Of a DNA stretch of 23,019 nt, positions 14,441-19,659 are shown piece by piece. Source of the stretch: a virus; the IMG/VR virus record IMGVR_UViG_3300025098_000308, positions 1-23,019 of that record, one strand, 5' to 3'. The translations under genes were made by a program, and so were the position numbers. Below the pieces are notes generated by a model, which was given only the letters and a program-made list of their open reading frames with translations, did no database searches and was not told where the DNA came from. The number at the start of each line of letters is the position of its first letter. Within the stretch, counting starts at the first letter, position 1.

Positions 14441-14734
14441 TTACCACTTCACCTTATGTGACCAGTATTTAGCTGATAACTTTGAAGTTGGTTTGCCTTG
14501 AGCATTGTGCCTTGCATAATAACTCTTCTTACGTGCTTTATCTTTAGCACTAGTAGGATTCTTACCTGCTCCACTGACACCTTGTTGCCCAAAGCGAATG
14601 AATTTGTATGTGTCACCTTCTTTTGCCATCACGCAATGTGACTTAGTTTTATGATTAGGTGTTCTCTTAGGCTTGTTTACACCCTTGAGACCTTCCTCTT
14701 TCATTTTTGATTTGACTCTCTCTGGGATAGCCAT
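14441..14734 (-). CDS. DUF5872-like small basic protein
   Basis: The 97-residue product begins MAIPERVKSKMKEEGLKGVN and goes on with KPKRTPNHKTKSHCVMA, KFIRFGQQGVSGAG, KARKKSYYARH and a C-terminal YWSHKVKW. I recall this pattern (RFGQQG ... ARH ... YW...VKW) from a family of small proteins found in phages and some large viruses, which I believe is DUF5872; the name is from memory. The role is unknown. It is basic and one of the first genes of the leftward operon. There is no strong ribosome site. Confidence 0.68.
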   Translation of the reverse strand: MAIPERVKSKMKEEGLKGVNKPKRTPNHKTKSHCVMAKEGDTYKFIRFGQQGVSGAGKNPTSAKDKARKKSYYARHNAQGKPTSKLSAKYWSHKVKW

Positions 14735-14736
14735 AG

Positions 14737-14946
14737 TTATATTCTCACTTTATCTGATTCTTTATCTTCAAAGCACTTATACTTCAATGCTTGGAACATA
14801 GGCATATAGTCTGGGAGGTCAGCAGCCATCTCATAGGTACGTACTATACATTCCTGCTTAGTTTCGTATGGACCTTCCAAATCTTTTAGTGTGTGACATA
14901 TATTGGAATTACCAATCATGCACACAAGTACGTATGCTTCAAACAT
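14737..14946 (-). CDS. Small exported-type protein with Cys, 69 aa
   Basis: The product begins MFEAYVLVCMIGNSNICHTL, a short hydrophobic start, followed by DLEGPYETKQECIVRTYEMA and a later KYKCFEDKESD. Four Cys could form disulphides if it crosses the membrane. I recall relatives with the GPY-E-T/S-x-x-x-C pattern in other marine phages, all uncharacterised. The start overlaps the preceding TAA (TAATG), with AAGGA about 12 bases upstream. An envelope role is inferred. Confidence 0.65.
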   Translation of the reverse strand: MFEAYVLVCMIGNSNICHTLKDLEGPYETKQECIVRTYEMAADLPDYMPMFQALKYKCFEDKESDKVRI

Positions 14947-15152
14947 TAGTCTAACATTCCTTCTGCCTTCATAGCTGTTTCCACATGCTTAAGAGTGTAC
15001 CTCACTCCTGTGTCAGCTTCAATGGCAGCACGTACATAAAATACGGAACTATGTGGTATATGTAAGCTCTTAAGTGTGTTATTTAGGATAGCACTGTAAA
15101 ATGCTTCCAACATATTCTCTGGTGTATATAGTTTTACTGATTTTTTACGCAT
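14946..15152 (-). CDS. First gene of the leftward operon; possible small DNA-binding protein
   Basis: I take ATG 15152 as start; a TTG two codons up (15158) is possible. The 68-residue product starts MRKKSVKLYTPENMLEAFYS, then LHIPHSSVFYVRAAIEADTG and RYTLKHVETAMKAEGML. The last segment looks like a helix-turn-helix or winged-helix end, which together with its place right after the hub promoter would fit a small regulator, but this is weak. There is no ribosome site; the bases before the ATG read TTGACA. I recall similar proteins at this position in other marine phages, uncharacterised. Confidence 0.62.
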   Translation of the reverse strand: MRKKSVKLYTPENMLEAFYSAILNNTLKSLHIPHSSVFYVRAAIEADTGVRYTLKHVETAMKAEGMLD

Positions 15153-15199
15153 TGTCAAGAGTATTTTTATATATGTACGGATATTTATTCTAATAATAT

Positions 15200-15280
15200 C
15201 ACTTAAGTGTTCATTTAAGTGTATTTAACAAGTATATATCTTTTTATTTAAGTGTTTTATTATAGTGTTACACTTAAGTG
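15200..15280 (-). repeat. Cluster of TTAAGTG operator-like repeats in the leftward leader
   Basis: Four 10-base units lie between the leftward promoter and the first left-arm gene: CACTTAAGTG at 15200-15209 and 15271-15280 (perfect palindromes), CATTTAAGTG at 15212-15221 and TATTTAAGTG at 15245-15254. Spacings are 12, 33 and 26 bases. A looser inverted copy, AACACTTAAA, lies at 15426-15435. Being palindromic and just downstream of a strong promoter, they look like binding sites for a dimeric repressor, or replication iterons. No factor is identified. Confidence 0.55.
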
Positions 15281-15295
15281 GTTAAGTTATAGCTA

Positions 15296-15324
15296 ATTAT
15301 AACAGGTTTTATACATCTTGTCAA
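15296..15324 (-). promoter_or_regulatory. Perfect consensus sigma70-type promoter driving the left arm
   Basis: On the minus strand TTGACA (15319-15324) is followed by exactly 17 bases and TATAAT (15296-15301), a full match to both consensus boxes at ideal spacing. It reads into the leftward operon that begins at 15152, giving a leader of about 135 bases that contains the TTAAGTG repeats. This implies use of host RNA polymerase and very strong basal firing, perhaps kept in check by a repressor at those repeats. Confidence 0.8.
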
Positions 15325-15360
15325 TAGCAATTAATTTATTCATGTACGATTGTTAATTTA

Positions 15361-15380
15361 GTGTGGTATTTATGTCACAC
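15361..15380. repeat. Hairpin shared with 18383-18402
   Basis: GTGTGG and TCACAC pair (5 bp plus one G-T) around an 8-base loop TATTTATG. The 20-base unit matches 17 of 20 bases of the hairpin at 18383-18402, whose loop is TATAAATG. This is the copy in the hub. Confidence 0.55.
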
Positions 15381-15900
15381 ATTAGGTGCTAGGCAATGGG
15401 TATATTGACAGTTATACTTGTGGTTAACACTTAAAAATACCTATCTGTGTATTTCTCTGAGTACGTATACGTATACCCCCCACCTGCCACCTGCCTAGCC
15501 TATATATATAGTGTAATAGCTAACCTATTGAAATAAATAATGTTTTATATGCTATATATAGACTGAATAATTTAATTTATAGCTATATGTTGTATATAAT
15601 ATGAATAGTTTAAACTGATTTATTATGAGTTATCTTTATTATATTTAATTGATATCATGTATCATAAAAACTGATACCTATACATTAAATCTATATACAT
15701 AAATAAAAAGTAAATACACGTTTACTATATTATATATACATCATTCAACATGATATCATTTAAACACGATTTAAAGACCATACAACAATGTTTATTGTTT
15801 ATGGTATCATTAGTTATATAATTAAGTTTAAGCGTTTTTGTTGTCTATCATACGTTACAAGCCATTGATTAAATTAAATTGAAAATAATTAAAAATAAAC

Positions 15901-15929
15901 TTTACTTATACAAATAAATAAAATATAAG
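15901..15929 (+). promoter_or_regulatory. Predicted promoter for the right arm
   Basis: TTTACT (15901-15906), 17 bases, then TATAAG (15924-15929): 4 of 6 and 5 of 6 matches at ideal spacing. It ends about 40 bases before the first right-arm start codon at 15970. In DNA this AT-rich such matches arise easily, so only its position and spacing favour it. Confidence 0.5.
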
Positions 15930-15969
15930 ATTACTTAATTACATATTAACTTTTTAAGGATTAAACAAA

Positions 15970-16629
15970 ATGACTAATACAATAAACATACAAACTTTAA
16001 CTAATACTGTTAGCATCAACATAAGTAATAACTTAATTGATTTTTATACTAAAACATTAAATGAATATTTACCTTTAAATGGTATTAATAATGGTATTGA
16101 TAAAGTAAGTGAAACAATCCAAAATGAATTATATAATCTTTTATACTATCCAATTAAGATGGAATTATTTAAAAATGATTACTTAGAAATTAAACATGCT
16201 AATGATTTTGATGAAATCTTTATGTTTATAAAAAATGGTACATATTTTGATTATAACTTTAACGTGGATAGTTTAATTGGATTAATAAACAATCAATTAA
16301 ATAAACTGTTTATTAGAATTAAAAAGAATACAATGAAAAAAAGAGTATTAAGTGAGATACAAGACAACAATGATTGTTTTATTATGGATTATAATAATAT
16401 AACTAAAATTAAAGATGTTGATGATATTGTTAGTACTATTAAAGACAATGCATATACACAATTATTATCCTTTGTTTTTTATTATGATAGCAAAGCTATT
16501 AATTATAATTTTGATAGCTTACATAAAATAGTTATGGATTTAAAACATTTAGCTAATAATAAAAAGTATACAAAATTTATAAAAGAAATAGTACAATTTG
16601 AATTAAAAGAAATACATAACAGTAAATAA
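15970..16629 (+). CDS. Hypothetical AT-rich early protein, 219 aa
   Basis: First gene of the rightward arm, with AAGGA about 9 bases before the ATG. The product begins MTNTINIQTLTNTVSINISN and is unusually rich in Asn, Ile, Lys and Asp. It looks mostly helical, with hydrophobic patches such as VDSLIGLINNQLNKLFIRI and YTQLLSFVFYYDS, and no membrane helix that is clear. I recognise no family. Its place directly behind the hub promoter suggests an early function, such as host takeover or replication control, but this is inferred from position only. Confidence 0.7.
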   Translation: MTNTINIQTLTNTVSINISNNLIDFYTKTLNEYLPLNGINNGIDKVSETIQNELYNLLYYPIKMELFKNDYLEIKHANDFDEIFMFIKNGTYFDYNFNVDSLIGLINNQLNKLFIRIKKNTMKKRVLSEIQDNNDCFIMDYNNITKIKDVDDIVSTIKDNAYTQLLSFVFYYDSKAINYNFDSLHKIVMDLKHLANNKKYTKFIKEIVQFELKEIHNSK

Positions 16630-16642
16630 CTTTAATACTCTT

Positions 16643-16688
16643 ATGATACATGTTTTTATTAACGTGTATCATGGGAGCTTTAAAGCTC
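16643..16688 (+). repeat. Intergenic hairpin plus palindrome before the 85-aa gene
   Basis: ATGATACATG (16643-16652) pairs with CGTGTATCAT (16663-16672): 10 bp with one G-T pair and a 10-base loop. Directly after it lies a perfect 14-base palindrome, GAGCTTTAAAGCTC (16675-16688). The hairpin has no T-tail, so it is not a standard intrinsic terminator. It is one of the inverted repeats that fill the gaps of this arm. Confidence 0.7.
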
Positions 16689-16721
16689 AATTAAAGTAAC
16701 AATTAAAAAGGATAAAATAAA

Positions 16722-16979
16722 ATGAATGATACAATTACAAATCAAAATAAATTTGAATGTGAATATTATGAATTAGTTAATGAAATTGAATGTGCTATTG
16801 CAGATATAATAAGAGAAAAAATAATTAAATCACATAATAAAAATATAGCATATGGAATGAAATTTAATTATAAAGATAATGATTTAGATATAGCCATAAA
16901 TAATCATGTTTTTAAAAATGGTTTTAATAGCAATATTGAAAATGTTTTAAATGAAATAGATATACAAGATAAATATTAA
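16722..16979 (+). CDS. Hypothetical acidic protein, 85 aa
   Basis: AAAAAGGA lies about 10 bases before the ATG. The product begins MNDTITNQNKFECEYYELVN, followed by a helix with EIECAIADIIREKIIKSHNK, then a Asn-rich end. It looks like a small helical protein. No family is recognised. It is flanked on both sides by inverted repeats, suggesting it is a self-contained cassette. Confidence 0.65.
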   Translation: MNDTITNQNKFECEYYELVNEIECAIADIIREKIIKSHNKNIAYGMKFNYKDNDLDIAINNHVFKNGFNSNIENVLNEIDIQDKY

Positions 16980-16989
16980 TAAAAATAAA

Positions 16990-17025
16990 TTGACAAGGTT
17001 ATTATTAATTTAGTAACCTTGTTAA
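16990..17025 (+). promoter_or_regulatory. Hairpin with embedded TTGACA before the DUF7227-like gene
   Basis: TTGACAAGGTTA (16990-17001) pairs with TAACCTTGTTAA (17014-17025): 12 bp with a single G-T pair and a 12-base loop. The left arm carries a perfect -35 box, but no good -10 sits at 16-18 bases, so promoter activity is uncertain. The structure itself is very unlikely to be chance. It is followed by a looser version of the shared leader (AAATAACTAA, 17024-17033). Confidence 0.7.
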
Positions 17026-17064
17026 ATAACTAATATAAATTAAATAACATAAGGATATAAACAA

Positions 17065-18075
17065 ATGATTAAATTAGATATAAATAAATATTTAACTAGT
17101 AAAACTTTTAACTTAGATAATGTTACTTATAATAATATTAAAGTTTTAGATATGAATTTAAACCAATTAAAAAATATATGTAAAGATTATGGTTTTACTA
17201 CGTTTTTAAGTGAAAGCAAATCACAAACTAAACTAGCTAAAAACTTAAAAGAATTAAATATGTATTCAATAGGTATTGCTATTGCACCATATGAATTAAT
17301 AAAAGATTTTAATAATAATGATTATCATAAAGATATATTAGATTATTTAAATTATAATGGATTAGATAAAGTTATTACAACAGTTTGCAACAATGCGACT
17401 ATATCTTGTAAAAGTAATTGTGTTATCTTTTATAGTGGAAATCCTGCTTATATAGATGCTAAACAAAAAGCTATGTTAAAACGTAAAAAGTTATTATTAA
17501 ATAATCCTATGTTATTTTTAGCTATGTATATTAGATATATACAATTAAAAGCTAATTACTGTTTAAGAAATAATCTTTTATTATCTATACGTTTTAATAT
17601 TTCAAGTGACATTGAATATGAAAATATTAATATTGTTTATAATAATAAAGTAAATACATTTTCTAATATAGCTAATGAAATAATACAACAAACTAAAATA
17701 GATAATGATAAAGATATCATATTAAAAAATTATGATTATACTAAAAACTTTAATAGAATAGCTAATAAAGATTATAAGTTTGTTTATTCAGTAAGTGACA
17801 ACGATACTAATAAAACTAAAATAGCTATTAATAATGGTTTAAGTTTAGCTATGATATTTGATACAAAAAGAAATAAAGATTTACCTAAAACATATAAAGT
17901 TAATAATAAAATATTTAAAGTTATTGACGGTGATTTACATGATTATTTACCACAACATAAAGAACAATGTATAATTGGATTAAGATTTAAATATAAAGCT
18001 AAGGATAAAAAAGATAAAAGATTAATTGAATTAAATAAAGCTATATTAAATGGATTTGTTAAAATAGCAAGTTAA
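17065..18075 (+). CDS. DUF7227/Gp88-like conserved phage protein, highly AT-adapted
   Basis: A 336-residue product (AAGGA about 10 bases upstream). Its sequence is swamped by Asn, Lys and Ile, but the landmarks of a phage family I recall (DUF7227, related to Gene product 88) are present in order: a Cys-x6-Cys-x3-Cys cluster (CNNATISCKSNC), a basic helix, SIRFNISSDIEYENI, YDYTKNFNRI, YKFVYSVSD, LAMIFDTKR, LPKTYK, VIDGDLHDYLP and IIGLRFKYKAKDKK. The Cys spacing is identical to the one I remember. The biochemical role of the family is unknown; it is often in replication or early regions. Family naming is from memory. No residue that I know to be key is missing. Confidence 0.65.
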   Translation: MIKLDINKYLTSKTFNLDNVTYNNIKVLDMNLNQLKNICKDYGFTTFLSESKSQTKLAKNLKELNMYSIGIAIAPYELIKDFNNNDYHKDILDYLNYNGLDKVITTVCNNATISCKSNCVIFYSGNPAYIDAKQKAMLKRKKLLLNNPMLFLAMYIRYIQLKANYCLRNNLLLSIRFNISSDIEYENINIVYNNKVNTFSNIANEIIQQTKIDNDKDIILKNYDYTKNFNRIANKDYKFVYSVSDNDTNKTKIAINNGLSLAMIFDTKRNKDLPKTYKVNNKIFKVIDGDLHDYLPQHKEQCIIGLRFKYKAKDKKDKRLIELNKAILNGFVKIAS

Positions 18076-18086
18076 TAAATAGGCTA

Positions 18087-18121
18087 GTATAGTATAGTTT
18101 AATTGTTTACCTATGCTATAC
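18087..18121 (+). repeat. Intergenic 11-bp hairpin before the small membrane protein
   Basis: GTATAGTATAG (18087-18097) pairs with CTATGCTATAC (18111-18121), with one G-T pair and a 13-base loop. An outer pair GGCTA (18082-18086) / TAGCC (18132-18136) could extend it. The shared leader TATAACTAAA (18145-18154) and AAAGGA (18157-18162) follow, then the start at 18172. Confidence 0.7.
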
Positions 18122-18171
18122 AGTCTTTAAATAGCCATTAAAGGTATAACTAAAATAAAGGATAGATTAAA

Positions 18172-18369
18172 ATGTTACAATCATTAATACTAACAGTTAA
18201 AATATTAATTATGTTTTCATATTTAATAATGGGATTATATATAATTGATATAGTAGAAACACGTTTTGAATATTGGGATAGTATAGACATGTTGGCTAGT
18301 GCAATAGGTACTATATTTATAATGTTTTCATTTATGTTACTATATATATTTAGTTGTATTAAAAAGTAA
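18172..18369 (+). CDS. Small two-helix membrane protein, 65 aa
   Basis: The product begins MLQSLILTVKILIMFSYLIM, a strong membrane helix to about residue 27, then a short polar loop (VETRFEYWDSIDM), then a second helix (LASAIGTIFIMFSFMLLYIF, about 41-60) and a basic KK end. AAAGGA lies 9 bases upstream. No family is recognised. Early small membrane proteins of phages often block superinfection or disturb host membrane processes; that is a guess here. Confidence 0.65.
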   Translation: MLQSLILTVKILIMFSYLIMGLYIIDIVETRFEYWDSIDMLASAIGTIFIMFSFMLLYIFSCIKK

Positions 18370-18375
18370 AATAAA

Positions 18376-18409
18376 TATTATGGTGTGATATAAATGTCAC
18401 ACTATAATA
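18376..18409 (+). repeat. 13-bp intergenic hairpin, copy of the hub hairpin
   Basis: TATTATGGTGTGA (18376-18388) pairs with TCACACTATAATA (18397-18409), 13 bp with one G-T pair, around loop TATAAATG. The core (18383-18402) matches the hub hairpin at 15361-15380 in 17 of 20 bases. No T-tail follows. It starts only 7 bases after the stop codon at 18369. Confidence 0.7.
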
Positions 18410-18425
18410 AAACATGATAGTAGTA

Positions 18426-18482
18426 TAGTTAGTTAAAATAAATAAAAATAATTAATTGACTAACTAAAAATAATAATATACT
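18426..18482 (+). promoter_or_regulatory. Second hairpin with overlapping promoter-like boxes
   Basis: TAGTTAGTTAA (18426-18436) pairs with TTGACTAACTA (18456-18466), 11 bp with one G-T pair and a 19-base loop. The right arm contains a -35-like TTGACT (18456-18461), followed after 15 bases by TATACT (18477-18482). Both boxes match 5 of 6 bases but spacing is short. The shared leader TATAACTAAA (18490-18499) and AAAGGA (18504-18509) follow before the start at 18519. Confidence 0.55.
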
Positions 18483-18518
18483 TTAATTATATAACTAAAT
18501 AGAAAAGGAAATAATAGA

Positions 18519-18677
18519 ATGGCTAATTCAAAAAAATGTAGTATATGTGATATTCATTTTGATAATAATATTAAATCAGTAATGCATCAAGATGAAGATG
18601 AAGAAGTAAATTTTTATTGTGTATCATGTTATGAAGAAGATTATAATGAAATACATAATCCAACATATGAAGATTAA
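18519..18677 (+). CDS. Small zinc-ribbon-like protein, 52 aa
   Basis: ATG at 18519 follows AAAGGA by 9 bases. The product has two Cys pairs, KKCSICDIHF (Cys7, Cys10) and FYCVSCYEED (Cys34, Cys37), 23 residues apart: the classic C-x2-C ... C-x2-C set for one zinc ion. The rest is acidic, with QDEDEEVN in the middle and a Glu/Asp/Asn-rich end. It may bind a host protein or nucleic acid. The acid content argues for a protein partner. No named family. Confidence 0.68.
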   Translation: MANSKKCSICDIHFDNNIKSVMHQDEDEEVNFYCVSCYEEDYNEIHNPTYED

Positions 18678-18700
18678 TTTAAATAGAAAAGGAAACTAAA

Positions 18701-18892
18701 ATGAAAATACAAGTATTTATAAAAAATGTATATGGTAATAAGTTTTTTTATCCTAAATGTAAAATAGCTAAATCATTTTCAGATATTGCCAAAACTAAAA
18801 CATTGTCAATAGAAACTTTAAACACTATTACATCAATGGGATATGATGTACAATTAGAAAATGAAATAGATATAAAGGATTTATTAAAATGA
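18701..18892 (+). CDS. Hypothetical protein, 63 aa
   Basis: AAAAGGA precedes the ATG by about 8 bases. The product begins MKIQVFIKNVYGNKFFYPKC and continues KIAKSFSDIAKTKTLSIETL, ending in DVQLENEIDIKDLLK. It looks like a small alpha/beta protein. I recall short phage proteins with the same pattern (a YG.. FYP start and a T..TL end) but no function. Its TGA overlaps the next ATG (ATGA), so the two are coupled. Confidence 0.65.
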   Translation: MKIQVFIKNVYGNKFFYPKCKIAKSFSDIAKTKTLSIETLNTITSMGYDVQLENEIDIKDLLK

Positions 18893-19035
18893 AATACAAT
18901 ATAAAACTAAAACTATTAAAAGAAATTGATAGACGTAAATTAAGACAATTTGAAATAGAAACTAAGTATAGATTAATGAAAGCAGTAACAGGAGGTAATG
19001 AAAAATATAGACGTGAATATAATAAAAAAAAGTAA
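18889..19035 (+). CDS. Basic microprotein, 48 aa
   Basis: The ATG at 18889 overlaps the preceding stop (ATGA). The product begins MKYNIKLKLLKEIDRRKLRQ and ends with NEKYRREYNKKK. It is strongly basic and probably one or two helices. Coupling to the 63-residue gene is the best evidence that it is translated. No ribosome site is needed or seen beyond TAAAGGA about 12 bases before. The function is unknown; RNA or DNA binding is possible. Confidence 0.55.
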   Translation: MKYNIKLKLLKEIDRRKLRQFEIETKYRLMKAVTGGNEKYRREYNKKK

Positions 19036-19040
19036 ATAAA

Positions 19041-19073
19041 GTTATTGACATACTTTTAGTTGTATGACATAAC
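19041..19073 (+). promoter_or_regulatory. Promoter-like boxes inside an imperfect hairpin
   Basis: TTGACA (19045-19050), 17 bases, then CATAAC (19068-19073; 4 of 6). The same bases form an imperfect hairpin: GTTAT/ATAAC (19041-19045 with 19069-19073) and CATAC/GTATG (19049-19053 with 19062-19066) around an 8-base loop. The shared leader TATAACAAAA (19094-19103) and AAAGGA (19106-19111) follow. Confidence 0.55.
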
Positions 19074-19118
19074 ATAAGAATAGAAAATAATTGTATAACA
19101 AAATGAAAGGATAATACA

Positions 19119-19277
19119 ATGAAAAAAATAATCAAAAATCCAATAGGAAACAAAAACATTTTCTTTAGACGTACTACAAATAGATATGCTCAAAAAGGTA
19201 CTATCTCACATAATGTAGGTTATTTCTATGTTAGTAGAGATGCTGAAAATGGACAATTTATTAAAAGACAAAAATAA
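19119..19277 (+). CDS. Basic microprotein, 52 aa
   Basis: AAAGGA ends 7 bases before the ATG at 19119. The product begins MKKIIKNPIGNKNIFFRRTT and continues NRYAQKGTISHNVGYFYVSR, ending FIKRQK. Basic and aromatic, with a beta-strand look; it could be a small nucleic-acid-binding fold. It has its own promoter-like element upstream and another hairpin cassette directly downstream, so it may be expressed alone. No family is recognised. Confidence 0.6.
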   Translation: MKKIIKNPIGNKNIFFRRTTNRYAQKGTISHNVGYFYVSRDAENGQFIKRQK

Positions 19278-19289
19278 ATTAAATAACTC

Positions 19290-19332
19290 TTTACAAGTAA
19301 ATTATAATGATGTAGTTTACTTGTATAACTAA
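19290..19332 (+). promoter_or_regulatory. Hairpin-leader element, copy A
   Basis: ACAAGTAAA (19293-19301) and TTTACTTGT (19316-19324) pair over 9 bp around a 14-base loop beginning TTATAATG and ending TAG; TTTACA (19290-19295) lies on the left arm. The leader TATAACTAA (19324-19332) follows, then AAAGGA (19342-19347) and the start at 19357. It is a near copy of the element at 20515-20558, with a compensatory stem change. Confidence 0.72.
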
Positions 19333-19356
19333 CCAATAACAAAAGGAGAATATAAG

Positions 19357-19659
19357 ATGTTACATAAAATATATAGAAAATCTAAGTTAACAGGTAATAT
19401 AAATAGTATGGAATTGCCATTGTCAAACTTTCAAATTGATATGAGACAATGTAAAACAGATGACGATTTAAGAAATGAATTTCAATTCCTAAACTTTAGT
19501 GAAAGACAATTTTTATTAACAGGAATTACATTAAAAGAACAATTACTAAACAATCCTATATTTTATAAAAAAATAACTAAAGATGATAAAAATAAATATG
19601 ATTTTAAAATAACAAAAGCACAATACGAAAAATTAAATAAACAACAGGAGAATATATAA
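19357..19659 (+). CDS. Conserved phage protein upstream of DUF932
   Basis: The 100-residue product (AAAAGGAGA upstream) begins MLHKIYRKSKLTGNINSMEL and contains NEFQFLNFSERQFLLTGITL, a motif (F..L...ER.F..TGIT) that I recall in small phage proteins often encoded beside DUF932 genes. It has a basic N-terminus and a Lys/Asp-rich C-terminal extension longer than the versions I remember. The function is unknown. The stop TAA overlaps the next ATG (TAATG), so it is coupled to the DUF932 gene. Confidence 0.68.
   Translation: MLHKIYRKSKLTGNINSMELPLSNFQIDMRQCKTDDDLRNEFQFLNFSERQFLLTGITLKEQLLNNPIFYKKITKDDKNKYDFKITKAQYEKLNKQQENI

Larger units (their letters stand above)
15159..15969. other. Divergent non-coding hub, candidate regulatory and origin region
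   Basis: About 810 bases without a plausible gene separate the two divergent arms. From left to right it holds four TTAAGTG-type repeats (15200-15280), a perfect leftward promoter (15296-15324), a hairpin shared with 18383-18402 (15361-15380), a short GC-rich patch with a palindrome (TACGTATACGTA) and two CACCTGC copies near 15464-15494, then nearly 470 bases of extremely AT-rich DNA. That tract has palindromes TGATATCA (15650-15657) and ATGATATCAT (15750-15759), an inverted repeat GTATCA/TGATAC (15659-15677) and, at the end, a rightward promoter (15901-15929). Divergent promoters plus AT-rich DNA and repeats are the usual look of a phage control region or replication origin; the origin idea is inference. 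Confidence 0.6.

Noticed and set aside
15154-15159. TTGACA directly before the 68-residue gene as a promoter
   Set aside because: It overlaps the start codon region and no -10 lies at normal spacing; it is more likely chance or part of a TTG-start context.
15405-15433. TTGACA at 15405-15410 as a rightward promoter
   Set aside because: No acceptable -10 box at 15-19 bases downstream.
15159-15969. tRNA, CRISPR or small gene in the large non-coding hub
   Set aside because: I found no cloverleaf pattern, no regularly spaced repeats with spacers and no open frame with a ribosome site.
16643-18466. Intrinsic transcription terminators at the right-arm hairpins
   Set aside because: None of the stems is followed by a run of T, stems are AT-rich, and genes on both sides read in the same direction.
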